From Candidatus Aminicenantota bacterium (GTDB taxonomy: Bacteria > Acidobacteriota > Aminicenantia > Aminicenantales > Aminicenantaceae): a stretch of 64,000 nt of DNA. The stretch is taken from the NCBI GenBank assembly GCA_011772495.1, contig WVZL01000009.1:48579-112578 (forward strand). Reading direction: 5' to 3'. Positions within the stretch are counted from its first letter, which is position 1, and each line of letters opens with the position of its first letter. Below the pieces are notes generated by a model. It saw nothing but the letters and a program-made list of their open reading frames with translations, had not been told where the DNA came from and did not search any database. Below are positions 26,836-36,747 of this stretch, piece by piece. A program made the position numbers and the translations under genes.

Positions 26836-27490
26836 ATTTTTCCCCCTCTGCCATATCTTTAGCCCGCTGGCACAGCCATTTCTCCATCTCTGCAGAAAAG
26901 GATTCTTTTATCTGGCTCTTGTGGCTGCGCAAGGCCTTGAGTTTTATCTCGTAGGTGTCTGTTATGTCAGAGCGGAAATTGATGTCTTCTGAAGCCCAGA
27001 GCCAAACCTCTTTGACTCTATGGGGCCTGAGTCCTTCTTCCCGAAGATCTGGATAGGCCCAAACATCTCGGGCATAAGGAAAGACAGCATCCAATACGAC
27101 TTGACCCACGATTCGGTGGTCTCTGTGCCAGAGGTAGCGGCGATAAGGATCAGAAGTGACTACGATTTCTGGTTTGAACATCCTTATTTGCCTGACAATA
27201 TCTTTCCTGAATTCTGGAGTATCTTCGATGCTCTGGTCAGGATAGCCAAGAAAGATGACTTCCTGTACACCTAAAATCTCGGCCGCCTTGAGTTGTTCTT
27301 TTTCCCGAATTTTGCTCAGCTCCTCAGGTTTAAGGTCCGGATCATCAGTACCTTTATCTCCATTGGAACAGACGACGTAAACTACTGTCTTTCCCTCTCG
27401 AACCCATTTAACCACGGTTCCGGCCACACCGAATTCGGCATCATCGGGATGGGGAGTGATGACCAGTACATCTGCCTTTTTTTTCATCAT
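26792..27490 (-). CDS. PIG-L family zinc deacetylase
   Basis: A 232-residue LmbE/PIG-L deacetylase. ITPHPDDAEFG near residue 12 supplies the zinc His and Asp-Asp, and WHRDHRIVG the later zinc His. The family removes N-acetyl groups from GlcNAc conjugates (MshB, BshB, PIG-L). The gene is convergent to, and 44 bases overlapping with, the MshA-like transferase. Together with the linked acyltransferase they resemble three steps of a mycothiol/bacillithiol-like route, but no cysteine ligase is present here. Start at 27490 or 27487 (two consecutive ATGs). Confidence 0.9.
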   Translation of the reverse strand: MMKKKADVLVITPHPDDAEFGVAGTVVKWVREGKTVVYVVCSNGDKGTDDPDLKPEELSKIREKEQLKAAEILGVQEVIFLGYPDQSIEDTPEFRKDIVRQIRMFKPEIVVTSDPYRRYLWHRDHRIVGQVVLDAVFPYARDVWAYPDLREEGLRPHRVKEVWLWASEDINFRSDITDTYEIKLKALRSHKSQIKESFSAEMEKWLCQRAKDMAEGEKFTLGEGFYRVEIFW

Positions 27491-27758
27491 CAGACTGCCT
27501 TTTTATTAAAAATTTCAAATAAAAATTGTATATCATATTTCACTTTGCTACAATTGATTTCCAATTTTAACAGCCATGTCTTGCAACTCTTTAGTTATCC
27601 AGAAAGGTTGCACATCAGATTTTGATTTTTTTCGGTTGTATGAAGAAGAGAAGAATTCTTTACCTGACAATGGAAATCAAACTCCCTAAGGCTTTAAAAA
27701 GAAAATTTTTATAAAGAGTCTGGTAGAGACACTAGAATAAAAAGGAGGACAATTCCCG

Positions 27759-29588
27759 ATGAATAAAATCGAGGCTTTGAAAAAGATCGCTACTCGGCTG
27801 CGTATTCATTCATTGAAGATGACAACCCGAGCCGGGTCTGGTCATCCGACGACCTGTTTATCCATGGCGGATTTGACGTCCTGCTTGTTTTTTGAGGTCA
27901 TGAGGTATAACACCAAAGATCCCCATGACTGGGCCAATGATGAATTCGTTCTGTCCAAAGGTCATGCTGCTCCGATTCTATGGGCGGCTTATGCAGAGGC
28001 AGGAATTATTCCCCTGGATGAGTTGATGAACCTGAGAAAGATTACTAGTGTTCTGGAGGGACATCCGACACCGAGGATGGAGTGGGTAAAGGCCGCCACT
28101 GGTTCCTTAGGACAGGGCCTTTCGGTCGGGAATGGCTTGGCCCTAGCGATGAAGTTGGGGAGATCTCAGGGAAGAGTGTTCGTCTTGATGGGTGATGGAG
28201 AAAGCGCTGAAGGAGCAGTCTGGGAAGCGGCCAATCATGCTGTGAAATACAAACTCGATAATCTCTATGCCATTGTTGATATAAACCGCCTTGGTCAATC
28301 AGAGCCTACCATGCACGGGCATGACATTAAGGCCTATGAAAAGAAATTCAAAGCCTTTGGCTGGAACACCTTTAGAATAAACGGACATCGGGTAGAGGAA
28401 ATTCTGGAAGCTTTCAAGAAAAGAAGAGAAAAAGAGCGGCCGACAGCTATCCTCGCCAAAACGATCAAGGGCAAAGGAGTCTCGTTTGTTGAAAATATAA
28501 ATGGCTGGCATGGTAAGCCTTTGAGTGAAGAAGACTGTGAAAAAGCCCTGAAAGAGCTCGGGCCCATGCCTGAAATCAACGCCAAGAAATTTGTTAAACA
28601 GCCGAAGAAAACCAGTAAGCCTAGGCTTTTTAAAAGATATGGCTTTGAAAGAAATATCTACAAGGGAGCAACGGCGACCCGGTCAGCCTACGGCGATGCT
28701 CTTTTGAGCCTCGGCAAAATCAACAAGGCAGTTGTCGCTCTTGACGGAGATGTGAAAAATTCGACTTATCATGATAAATTTTTCGAGCAATTCCCGGAGA
28801 GGTCCTACCAGAACTATATCGCGGAACAAGGCATGGTGGGAATGGCTATGGGGTTTGCAGCCAAAGGATATATCCCCTTTGCCGCAACTTTTGCCGCCTT
28901 CCTCTGTCGAGCTCACGACCACATCAGGATGGCCGCTTATTCTTTTTCCAACGTTAAATTTGTTGGATCTCATGTCGGGGTAAGTATCGGAGCAGATGGG
29001 CCCTCCCAGATGGGGCTCGAAGATTTAGCTATTTTCAGACCGATTCCGGATTGTGTGGTTTTATACCCCAGCGACGCTTATTCAGCCGAGGGATGTGTTG
29101 AGTCTATGGCTAAATCCGAAGGAATGGGTTATTTACGAACAACCAGGCCTAAAACTCCCTTGCTTTACAGCCGTCGAGATAAATTTCCCGTAGGGGGATC
29201 AAAGGTTCTGAAGAAGAGCGAGAAGGATAAAGCAACCGTAGTCGCAGCCGGAATAACGGTTCATGAAGCCCTGAAGGCCTATGAGGAGCTGAAAAAAGAG
29301 AAGATATATGTCCGGGTGATAGATGCTTATTCTATTCAGCCCATCGATAGGAAGACCATATTGAAAGCAGCCCGCGAAACTGGGAATAAGATGGTGGTCG
29401 TTGAAGACCATTTCCAGAACGGAGGTCTAGGGGATGCCGTCTGCATGGCCTTGGCGGGAGAGGCTAAGATTGTTCATCTCTGTATAAAAGAATTACCCCG
29501 TTCGGGAACTCCTGAGGAGCTGTTGGATAAATACGGAATAAGCGCCAAACATATCAAAAAAGCTGTGAAGAAGTTAACAGGAAGATAG
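27759..29588 (+). CDS. tkt: Transketolase
   Basis: A 609-residue full-length transketolase. The N-terminal TPP domain has SGHPTTCLSMADL, SKGHAAP, GSLGQGLSVGNG and MGDGESAEGAVWEAA (diphosphate/Mg motif). The pyrimidine domain has YIAEQGMVGMAMGFA with the catalytic Glu and GVSIGADGPSQMGLEDLA, and the C-terminal domain VVEDHFQNGGLGDAV. The compact length resembles the short type found in animals and some bacteria. It moves two-carbon units in the pentose phosphate pathway using TPP. AGGAGG precedes the ATG. It stands alone with a 270 bp divergent upstream region. Confidence 0.95.
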   Translation: MNKIEALKKIATRLRIHSLKMTTRAGSGHPTTCLSMADLTSCLFFEVMRYNTKDPHDWANDEFVLSKGHAAPILWAAYAEAGIIPLDELMNLRKITSVLEGHPTPRMEWVKAATGSLGQGLSVGNGLALAMKLGRSQGRVFVLMGDGESAEGAVWEAANHAVKYKLDNLYAIVDINRLGQSEPTMHGHDIKAYEKKFKAFGWNTFRINGHRVEEILEAFKKRREKERPTAILAKTIKGKGVSFVENINGWHGKPLSEEDCEKALKELGPMPEINAKKFVKQPKKTSKPRLFKRYGFERNIYKGATATRSAYGDALLSLGKINKAVVALDGDVKNSTYHDKFFEQFPERSYQNYIAEQGMVGMAMGFAAKGYIPFAATFAAFLCRAHDHIRMAAYSFSNVKFVGSHVGVSIGADGPSQMGLEDLAIFRPIPDCVVLYPSDAYSAEGCVESMAKSEGMGYLRTTRPKTPLLYSRRDKFPVGGSKVLKKSEKDKATVVAAGITVHEALKAYEELKKEKIYVRVIDAYSIQPIDRKTILKAARETGNKMVVVEDHFQNGGLGDAVCMALAGEAKIVHLCIKELPRSGTPEELLDKYGISAKHIKKAVKKLTGR

Positions 29589-29663
29589 ATCGGCATGCGG
29601 TTCGATCATACCAGAGGCCATCTCTTGCTTTTTACTCGGTAAGATTGCCGCCCTTCGCTCACT

Positions 29664-30554
29664 ATGATAATTAGAAGTGCTTTTAATTTCGTGAGCAAGC
29701 ACTCCAGTCCCATTACTGGAACACCCAACAAAAATCTAATCAGAGCCGCCTTCATCCTTTTTATCTTTTTATCTTTTTTGGGCTTATTTGCTAGAAATTT
29801 AAGACAGCCGCCTAATGATTTTCCTTCCTCATCAGAGTATCCCCAAGACTCTGGTGTTGTTTTGGCAGTTTATGATGGCGACACGATCAAAGTCAGATTC
29901 AAAAGCGGTCTCCAGAAAAAAGTGAGGCTCATAGGGATCGACGCTCCAGAGATAGATGATGAGAGAGAGGAGGTCCAATTCAGGGGCTACATGGCCAAGC
30001 GATTTGTTTTTTTCCATCTCTACCGAGAAGTAGTCAAGCTTTCCTACGATTGGCAGCTTGAGGATGAATACAGCAGGCTCCTAGCCTATATCTGGACAAA
30101 GGAAGGACTGTTTAATGATTTTATCCTCCGGGAGGGATTCGCCTCTGCTTTCTTAAAATTTCCCTTTAAGAAAGACTATCAGAAGAGATTCCAGGAATCA
30201 GAAGAGTTAGCCCGAGAAAACAGAAGGGGGTTCTGGAGAACAGGAAATTTTCCACAAGTACCTCCCAAAGAGGCCAGGGATTATCTGGGTCAGCTCGTCT
30301 CGGTTCGATTCCAATGCACAAGCCTGGAGAACAAGAGACAATTTTTATTCTTGAATTCTTCTCAAAAGAAATTTGCGGCTTTGATTCCTGAGAAAAGCCT
30401 GTTTCTTTTTCCAGATTGGAAGACTTACTTACACAGAAATATGATAGTAACGGGTTTTTTAGAGGAATACCGGAGTCAGCCTCAGATCATGGTCTTTCTT
30501 CCCTTTCAAGTCAAAATCATCAATAATAAGAAACCTGGTAGAGTAGAGGTTTGA
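29664..30554 (+). CDS. Membrane-anchored thermonuclease family (SNase-like) protein
   Basis: A 296-residue protein with one N-terminal membrane segment (about residues 29-46). The nuclease OB-fold follows: VLAVYDGDTIKVRF, KKVRLIGIDAPEIDDE and a YSRLLAYIWT strand with the following LREGFA helix. These hold the Ca-site Asp residues and the first catalytic Arg of Staphylococcal nuclease. About 110 residues extend past the nuclease core as a second OB-like domain. An extracytoplasmic nuclease is expected. The antiporter gene starts one base after its stop. Confidence 0.83.
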   Translation: MIIRSAFNFVSKHSSPITGTPNKNLIRAAFILFIFLSFLGLFARNLRQPPNDFPSSSEYPQDSGVVLAVYDGDTIKVRFKSGLQKKVRLIGIDAPEIDDEREEVQFRGYMAKRFVFFHLYREVVKLSYDWQLEDEYSRLLAYIWTKEGLFNDFILREGFASAFLKFPFKKDYQKRFQESEELARENRRGFWRTGNFPQVPPKEARDYLGQLVSVRFQCTSLENKRQFLFLNSSQKKFAALIPEKSLFLFPDWKTYLHRNMIVTGFLEEYRSQPQIMVFLPFQVKIINNKKPGRVEV

Positions 30555-30555
30555 A

Positions 30556-31758
30556 GTGGAAAACGGGAATCTTCTTTTTTATGTTTTCATCATTTACACC
30601 TCAGCCAAAATACTCGGAGAAATATGCGTTAGGCTCAGGATTCCAGCCATCATCGGAGAGCTTGCAGCAGGGATCTTGCTGGGAAGTTATGTTCTAGGAA
30701 TCATTGATACCTCCAACCTGACCTTGATGTCCTTGGCTGAAATCGGAGTCATTTTCCTCATGTTTCATGTGGGGTTGGAAATCCGAGTGAAGGATCTTTT
30801 TGCAGTGGGCAGGACTGCTGTTCTGGTTGGAGCGCTGGGAATTGTGTTCCCCTTAATCATGGGCTTTCTCACCATGTTTCTGATCGGCTACCAGGTTGTG
30901 GAGAGCCTGTTTATTACCACTGCGATCCTGGCTACCAGCGTAGGAATAACAGTCAAAGTCTTGCAGGATATGGGCCTCATTCGACACAAAGTGGCTTATA
31001 TAGTCCTGGGCGCTGCTGTTCTGGATGATATCTTGGCCTTGATTGTTCTGGCCGTAGTCAAGGGTTTGGCCAGGGGCGAATTTCAAGCCCTGGAATTCTC
31101 TTTGCTCGTTATCGAATCCCTCGCTTTTGTTGGATTTCTGACTATTTGGGGACCCAGACTAGCCCGCCGGACTCGTTCCTGGGTAGAGAAACTGAATATT
31201 CCAGAAGGACCCTTCGTTCTCTCTGTTATCCTTTGTTTGGGATTGGCAGAGCTGGCCGATGTGATCGGGTTGGCAGCCATTATCGGCTCCTTCATGGCTG
31301 GGGTCGTGATTGATGAATTAGCGGGTGTCTATGACCTGGAAAACAAGGTCAAGTACGTTAACGAATTCCTCCTCCCGTTCTTTTTCGTGATGATGGGAGC
31401 TCATCTAGATCCCAGAGCCTTGTTCAAGCCAGACTTGGCTGTCCTTATTCTTCTGGTCAGCCTCGTCGCTGTCCTGAGTAAAATCATGGGCTCGGCTTTG
31501 GCCTGCTGGAAGGAGAGCTGGAAAACTAGAATTCAGATAGGAGTAAGCATGGTACCGCGGGGAGAGGTGGGGATCATTGTAGGACTGGTTGGTCTTTCCC
31601 TGCAAACTATTACTCGAGAGATTTATACCATTGTCTTAGGAATGTCTATTGTCACCACCTTGATTGCTCCTCCTCTGATTTTTTGGGCTTTCAGAAAGGA
31701 CAAAACCCTCTCTCACAAAATAAAGACACAAGTATCGAAAATTAAGACTGAAGACTGA
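30556..31758 (+). CDS. Cation:proton antiporter, CPA2 family
   Basis: A 400-residue inner-membrane protein with about 12 helices. LRIPAIIGELAAGILLGSYVLGI near the N-terminus is the CPA2 signature; ATSVGITVKVLQDMG and GAAVLDDILALIVLAVV hold the paired Asp residues of the ion site. No RCK/TrkA-N domain follows. Translation starts at GTG with AGAGG upstream, one base past the nuclease stop. It should exchange Na+ or K+ for H+. Confidence 0.9.
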   Translation: MENGNLLFYVFIIYTSAKILGEICVRLRIPAIIGELAAGILLGSYVLGIIDTSNLTLMSLAEIGVIFLMFHVGLEIRVKDLFAVGRTAVLVGALGIVFPLIMGFLTMFLIGYQVVESLFITTAILATSVGITVKVLQDMGLIRHKVAYIVLGAAVLDDILALIVLAVVKGLARGEFQALEFSLLVIESLAFVGFLTIWGPRLARRTRSWVEKLNIPEGPFVLSVILCLGLAELADVIGLAAIIGSFMAGVVIDELAGVYDLENKVKYVNEFLLPFFFVMMGAHLDPRALFKPDLAVLILLVSLVAVLSKIMGSALACWKESWKTRIQIGVSMVPRGEVGIIVGLVGLSLQTITREIYTIVLGMSIVTTLIAPPLIFWAFRKDKTLSHKIKTQVSKIKTED

Positions 31759-31784
31759 AATAAGATAAAAAAAATAAAAAAAAT

Positions 31785-31928
31785 GGGGACAAAAAATGGG
31801 GACCAAAAAATGGGGACGGTTCTATTTTTTCTCAACAGCCACCAGTAAAAAAAATGGGGACGGTTCTGTTTTTTCTCAACAGCCACCAGTGGAAACTGAG
31901 AGTACAGAGAAAAAATAGAACCGTCCCC
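31785..31928. repeat. REP-like repeat cluster, copy 2 (direct and inverted units)
   Basis: Two direct 35 bp units starting with the GGGGACGGTTCT core lie at 31812-31846 and 31856-31890 (one mismatch, 44 bp period), each ending CAACAGCCACCAGT. A reverse-complement arm lies at 31907-31928. Two shorter truncated heads (TGGGGAC) precede at 31785-31804. The cluster fills the gap after the antiporter gene. Confidence 0.85.
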
Positions 31929-31953
31929 TATAAATCCCCTATAAAAGACCGAT

Positions 31954-31982
31954 TTGACATTAAAATCTTCTTAGTTTATAAA
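31954..31982 (+). promoter_or_regulatory. Promoter of the sortilin-like gene
   Basis: TTGACA (31954-31959), 17 bp spacer, TATAAA (31977-31982). A start near 31989 leaves a leader of about 49 nt with AAGGAGG (32025-32031) before the ATG. It lies just downstream of the repeat cluster. Confidence 0.75.
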
Positions 31983-32037
31983 ACCTGTGTTTTTCCGATG
32001 AATAAGGGGAAAAAATCCTTCCGATCAAGGAGGTCCT

Positions 32038-35000
32038 ATGAGAATATTTAAAGGGTTTATCATCTTCCTTCTTCTTTTCGCTTTTCTCGGGGCTCTACAG
32101 AGTTTTCAAGCCTGGAGCTATCCTCGTTCAGAGAAGAAGGCAGACAACGACAAATATGATCAGAGCCTTTATCAGGCAATGAAGTGGCGCTGCATCGGTC
32201 CGTTTCGTGGAGGTCGAGTCACGGCTGTCGCCGGCATTCCCAACCATCCTTACATCTATTATTTTGGCGCTACCGGAGGTGGAGTCTGGAAGACAGACGA
32301 TGGAGGGCTCAGTTGGAATTGTGTCTCTGATGGATTTTTCAAGACTGGCTCAGTGGGAGCAATTGCGGTGGCTGAGTCGGATCCTAACGTTGTTTATGTC
32401 GGAATGGGAGAGTCACCAATGCGAGGCAATGTCTCCCATGGTGATGGCATTTACAAATCAGTGGACGCTGGCAAAACTTGGCAGCATACGGGACTGGCCG
32501 ATACGAGCCAAATCTCAAGAGTGCGCATCCACCCCCTAGATCATGACCTGGTCTATGTGGCAGCCTTGGGCCATGTTTACGGGCCCAATGAAGAGAGGGG
32601 AGTTTTTCGGACACGGGATGGGGGGGAAACCTGGGAGAAAATCCTCAATCGCGATAAAAAAACAGGAGCCATTGACCTCATCCTTGACCCTTCGAACCCG
32701 AGAATCATTTATGCGGCTCTTTGGGAATTTTTCCGCACACCCTACAGCCTCAGCAGCGGTGGGCCGGGAAGTGGTCTGTTTAGGTCCACTGATAGTGGCG
32801 ATACCTGGACAGAGATTTCGCATAACAAAGGACTTCCCCAGGGAATTCTGGGGAAGATCGGAGTCACAGTGTCTCCTGCCAAGCCTGAGCGTGTCTGGGC
32901 TATCATAGAGGCCGAAGATGGGGGTGTTTTCCGCTCCGAAGACTCTGGGAATACATGGCGGAGAGTCAATTCTGAGCGCCGGCTTCGACAGCGGGCTTTT
33001 TATTACACGCGTATTTATGCTGATACCAAAGACTTTGAAACAGTCTATGTTCTCAACACGCGATTGTACCGCTCAATTGACGGCGGCCAGACCTACACCT
33101 CTATACGAGTTCCCCATGGGGATAATCACGACCTCTGGATCGATCCGGGAAATCCTGAGCGGATGATAAACTCCAACGATGGAGGAGCGAATGTCACTTA
33201 TAACGGGGGAATTTCTTGGACAAGACAGGACAATCAACCCACGGCTCAGTTTTACCACGTGACAACCGACAATCAGTTTCCCTATTGGGTCTACGGAGCC
33301 CAGCAGGACAACTCCACTGTTCGAATCGCCAGTCGGACCGCTGGATTCGGAATTGATAAACCGGATTGGTATCCTGTTGGTGGAGGTGAAAGTGGTCATA
33401 TCGCTCCCCGCCATGATGATCCTGGCATCGTCTATGCGGGTAGTTACGGGGGTTTTATTACTCGTTGGGATTATAAAACGCGTCAGGAACAAATCATAAC
33501 TGCTTGGCCTGAGAATCCCATGGGATGGGGGACAGCAGAGCTAAAATACCGCTATCAGTGGACCGCACCTATCGTGGTTTCCAGGTTTGATTCCAATGTC
33601 CTTTATCATGCTGCCCAAGTTCTGTTTAAGACAACCAATGAAGGCCAGAGCTGGGAAATCATTAGCCCTGACCTGACTACTAACGACAAAGAGAAGCAGC
33701 AATCATCCGGAGGGCCTATCACCAAGGATAATACTAGCGTCGAGTACTATTGCACGATTTTTGCTCTAGCAGAGTCATTCCAGGACGCGGATACTCTCTG
33801 GGTAGGAACAGACGATGGGCTGGTGCACATCACTGCGGATGCGGGGAAAAGCTGGGAGAATATTACTCCCAAGCAATTACCGAAATGGAGCCTGATCAGC
33901 ATGATCGAACTTTCGACCTTTGATCCGGCCACTGCCTATATAGCTGTCGACCGCCACGAGCTGGATGATTTCAGACCCTATATCTACAAGACCATCGATT
34001 ACGGTAAAACCTGGAGAAAGATTGTTGACGGCCTCCCTCAGTACACTTTTGTGCGGGTGGTTCGGGAAGACCCTAAACGAAAAGGGCTCCTCTACGCTGG
34101 AACAGAGACAGGGGTTTTTGTCTCTTTTGATGATGGCGTTAACTGGCAGTCATTGCAGCTTAATCTTCCAGTAGTGCCCATCCATGATTTAGTTGTCAAA
34201 GAGGATGATCTGGTCGTGGCCACACACGGGCGTTCTTTCTGGATTCTCGATGACCTGACGCCTCTCCATCAGATTACAGATGAAGTGAGTCAGGTAGATT
34301 TCTATCTTTTCAAGCCCCGCCAGGCTTACCGGATGGGAGGATGGGGATGGTCAGTGCCCAATGTCGGACAAAATCCACCCCGCGGTTCAATCATCTATTA
34401 TTACTTCAAGGAAAAACCTAACTCAGAGGTCACGCTCGAGTTCTTGGATGTTGAGGGAAACCTGATCAGAAAATTCTCGAGTAAAGCTGAAGAAAAAGAG
34501 GAAGAGGACTCATCAAGAAGGTTTTTTGGCCGGAGAGGGCCTCAACACATTCCCGCGGACAAAGGGATGAATCTTTTTGTCTGGAATATGCGCTATTCCG
34601 ATGCAGTGCGAGTTCCCAAGTCTGTCTTATGGGGCGGGATGCTCAGCGGCCCCATCGCTGTGCCAGGGAAATATCGAGTGAAGCTCAAGGTGGGTGAAGA
34701 ATCGATGACTCAGGAATGGGAATGGAAGAAAGACCCTAGGCTTAAGACTACCCAGGAAGATTTTCAGGAGCAGTTTGATTTTTTGATCAAAATCCGCGAT
34801 AAGGTCACAGAAGTCAACCAGGCGATTGTTGGACTTCGCGATGTCAGAAAGCAGGTTGATGATCTTTTGAAGCGGCTTAAAGGTCAGGAGAAGGCCGAAG
34901 AGATTAGAGAATCTGCCCGGGCAATCAAAGAGAAGCTTGAAGCAGTTGAAGATGAGCTCATCCAGTCGAAGTCTCAAAGCAATCAAGACCCTCTCAATTA

Positions 35001-35220
35001 TCCTATCAAGCTGGATAACAAGATTGCAGCCTTAGCAGGCGTGGTGGCGAGCGCAGACGCACGGCCGACAGACCAATCTTACACACTGTTCGAGGAACTT
35101 TCGGCCAAAGCGGATTATCAGCTTGGAATGTTGAAAAAGATCATGGAAGTTGATATCCTGGGATTCAATAAATTAGTTAAAGATTCTGGCATCCCGGTTA
35201 TCATTAATAAAAGTGACTGA
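32038..35220 (+). CDS. Large secreted BNR/sortilin (VPS10)-type repeat protein
   Basis: A 1,060-residue exported protein with a signal peptide (residues 1-27). Residues 45-740 carry many BNR/Asp-box units (S-x-D-x-G-x-TW: KTDDGGLSWN, KSVDAGKTWQ, RTRDGGETWE, RSTDSGDTWT, RSEDSGNTWR, KTIDYGKTWR), giving two beta-propellers as in VPS10 domains. WYPVGGGESGHIAPRHDD is a conserved block of this bacterial group. The last 300 residues hold a beta domain and a coiled helical segment. These proteins are often annotated as glycosyl hydrolases, but no catalytic residues are recognised. Peptide or polymer binding at the cell surface is likely. Confidence 0.88.
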   Translation: MRIFKGFIIFLLLFAFLGALQSFQAWSYPRSEKKADNDKYDQSLYQAMKWRCIGPFRGGRVTAVAGIPNHPYIYYFGATGGGVWKTDDGGLSWNCVSDGFFKTGSVGAIAVAESDPNVVYVGMGESPMRGNVSHGDGIYKSVDAGKTWQHTGLADTSQISRVRIHPLDHDLVYVAALGHVYGPNEERGVFRTRDGGETWEKILNRDKKTGAIDLILDPSNPRIIYAALWEFFRTPYSLSSGGPGSGLFRSTDSGDTWTEISHNKGLPQGILGKIGVTVSPAKPERVWAIIEAEDGGVFRSEDSGNTWRRVNSERRLRQRAFYYTRIYADTKDFETVYVLNTRLYRSIDGGQTYTSIRVPHGDNHDLWIDPGNPERMINSNDGGANVTYNGGISWTRQDNQPTAQFYHVTTDNQFPYWVYGAQQDNSTVRIASRTAGFGIDKPDWYPVGGGESGHIAPRHDDPGIVYAGSYGGFITRWDYKTRQEQIITAWPENPMGWGTAELKYRYQWTAPIVVSRFDSNVLYHAAQVLFKTTNEGQSWEIISPDLTTNDKEKQQSSGGPITKDNTSVEYYCTIFALAESFQDADTLWVGTDDGLVHITADAGKSWENITPKQLPKWSLISMIELSTFDPATAYIAVDRHELDDFRPYIYKTIDYGKTWRKIVDGLPQYTFVRVVREDPKRKGLLYAGTETGVFVSFDDGVNWQSLQLNLPVVPIHDLVVKEDDLVVATHGRSFWILDDLTPLHQITDEVSQVDFYLFKPRQAYRMGGWGWSVPNVGQNPPRGSIIYYYFKEKPNSEVTLEFLDVEGNLIRKFSSKAEEKEEEDSSRRFFGRRGPQHIPADKGMNLFVWNMRYSDAVRVPKSVLWGGMLSGPIAVPGKYRVKLKVGEESMTQEWEWKKDPRLKTTQEDFQEQFDFLIKIRDKVTEVNQAIVGLRDVRKQVDDLLKRLKGQEKAEEIRESARAIKEKLEAVEDELIQSKSQSNQDPLNYPIKLDNKIAALAGVVASADARPTDQSYTLFEELSAKADYQLGMLKKIMEVDILGFNKLVKDSGIPVIINKSD

Positions 35221-35328
35221 GTCATTGGTCTGTAGAATTCAATTCCTCTCTAGATTCTAAGAAGCTAATAATAGAGGAGGATAAAAATCACTACAGCCAG
35301 GCTAATTCACTATAGAAGGTTATGAGCA

Positions 35329-36747
35329 ATGTATAAGAAAATTACTCCCAAGATTAGGAAAGAAATAGAAGAGATTGTCGGCCGACGAAACATGATTTTC
35401 GAGTCAGATATGATACAGGACTACAGCCATGATGAATTTTCTCTTCCTGAGATCGCCAGAGAGCCAGAGATAGTGGTCAAGCCGAACCAGGCTGCGGAGG
35501 TGGCGGCGGTTCTGAGACTGGCTAATGAAAAAAGGATTCCTGTTACAGCTCGCGGGGGAGCCACTGGACTATGCGGGGGATGTGTTCCCTCCGAGGGAGG
35601 GATAGTCCTTTCCCTGGAAAACATGAATCGCATCCTGGAGATAGATGAGCCCAATCAGATGGGCGTGGTGGAGGCCGGAGTTCGTTTAATGGATTTTTAT
35701 AGGGCTGTCGAGGAGGCAGGGCTCTTTTTTCCTCCCCATCCTGGGGATGAAAGCGCGATGATCGGAGGCGTGATCGCCACTAATGCCGGGGGCAGCCGGG
35801 CTGTGAAGTATGGTGTTATCCGGAATTATGTGAAAGGTCTGGAGGTTGTGCTTGCTTCTGGAGATCTGATTTCTCTTGGCGGCAAGATCATGAAGAGCAG
35901 CACCGGCTACAACTTGATGAATCTCATCATCGGTTCAGAAGGAACCCTCTGCGTCGTGACCAAGGCTATAATCAGCCTCCTGCCTCAACCGCCTCTAGCC
36001 AGGTCTCTTATCATCCCGTATGATGAACTTGAAAACGCTATTGACTCTGTTCCTCTCATGGCGAAAGAAAAAATACTACCCATGGCTGTAGAGTTCATAC
36101 CGAGAGAGGTCATTCTGATCACAGAGAAGCATCTTAAGAAGAAATGGCCCTGCAGCGAGGGAAAAACATATCTCTTGATCATTCTGGATGCTTCCAGTGA
36201 GGAAGAGATGGATAGGTTATCAGAGACGATTGCCGAGGCCTGTATGGGCAGGGGAGCTATCGATGTTTATGTGGCCGATACCCCAAAAAAGCAAGAGGAA
36301 GTATTGGAAATCAGGAGCATGATCTACGAAGCCATAAAAGCTCACACCATCGAAGTTTTAGATATCACTGTGCCCAGGGCAGAGATTCCTAATCATGTAA
36401 AAAAGATTAACGAGGTCTCTCGCAAGTTTGACATCTGGCTACCCACTTTTGGTCATGCGGCAGACGGGAATGTTCATACTCATATCATGAAAGCCAGGTT
36501 CGAGAATGGAGAAATTTCTCCAGTTCCCGAAGCTGAGTGGAGGGAAAAGTTCGAGTACGTCCAGCGTGCCTTATACGATGATTGCAAGAAAAGAGGAGGG
36601 ATCATTTCAGGTGAACATGGTATTGGATTAGTCAAGAAGCGCTTCCTCTCTTTTATCCTTGATAAGAAACAGATAGAAATCATGCGGGATTTGAAAAAAG
36701 TGTTTGATCCTCAGAACATCCTGAATCCAGGCAAAATATTCGAATGA
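35329..36747 (+). CDS. FAD-binding oxidoreductase, GlcD/lactate dehydrogenase type
   Basis: A 472-residue flavoprotein. The PCMH FAD-binding domain has VKPNQAAEVAAVLRLANEKRIPVTARGGATGLCGGCVPSEGGIVLSL and the glycine-rich GDESAMIGGVIATNAGGSRAVKYG. The C-terminal FAD-oxidase domain includes PTFGHAADGNVHTHI and GGIISGEHGIGLVKK (active-site His pairs), ending LKKVFDPQNILNPGKIF. The enzymes oxidise D-2-hydroxy acids such as glycolate or D-lactate. It overlaps the following epimerase gene by four bases. Confidence 0.92.
   Translation: MYKKITPKIRKEIEEIVGRRNMIFESDMIQDYSHDEFSLPEIAREPEIVVKPNQAAEVAAVLRLANEKRIPVTARGGATGLCGGCVPSEGGIVLSLENMNRILEIDEPNQMGVVEAGVRLMDFYRAVEEAGLFFPPHPGDESAMIGGVIATNAGGSRAVKYGVIRNYVKGLEVVLASGDLISLGGKIMKSSTGYNLMNLIIGSEGTLCVVTKAIISLLPQPPLARSLIIPYDELENAIDSVPLMAKEKILPMAVEFIPREVILITEKHLKKKWPCSEGKTYLLIILDASSEEEMDRLSETIAEACMGRGAIDVYVADTPKKQEEVLEIRSMIYEAIKAHTIEVLDITVPRAEIPNHVKKINEVSRKFDIWLPTFGHAADGNVHTHIMKARFENGEISPVPEAEWREKFEYVQRALYDDCKKRGGIISGEHGIGLVKKRFLSFILDKKQIEIMRDLKKVFDPQNILNPGKIFE

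Noticed and set aside
31812-31890. Possible CRISPR-like direct repeats
   Set aside because: Only two units, a 9 bp spacer, and the same core occurs elsewhere as inverted repeats; no cas genes.
31854-32051. 65-codon open frame across the repeat cluster
   Set aside because: It begins inside REP-like repeat units, has no ribosome site and overlaps the promoter and start of the large secreted protein.
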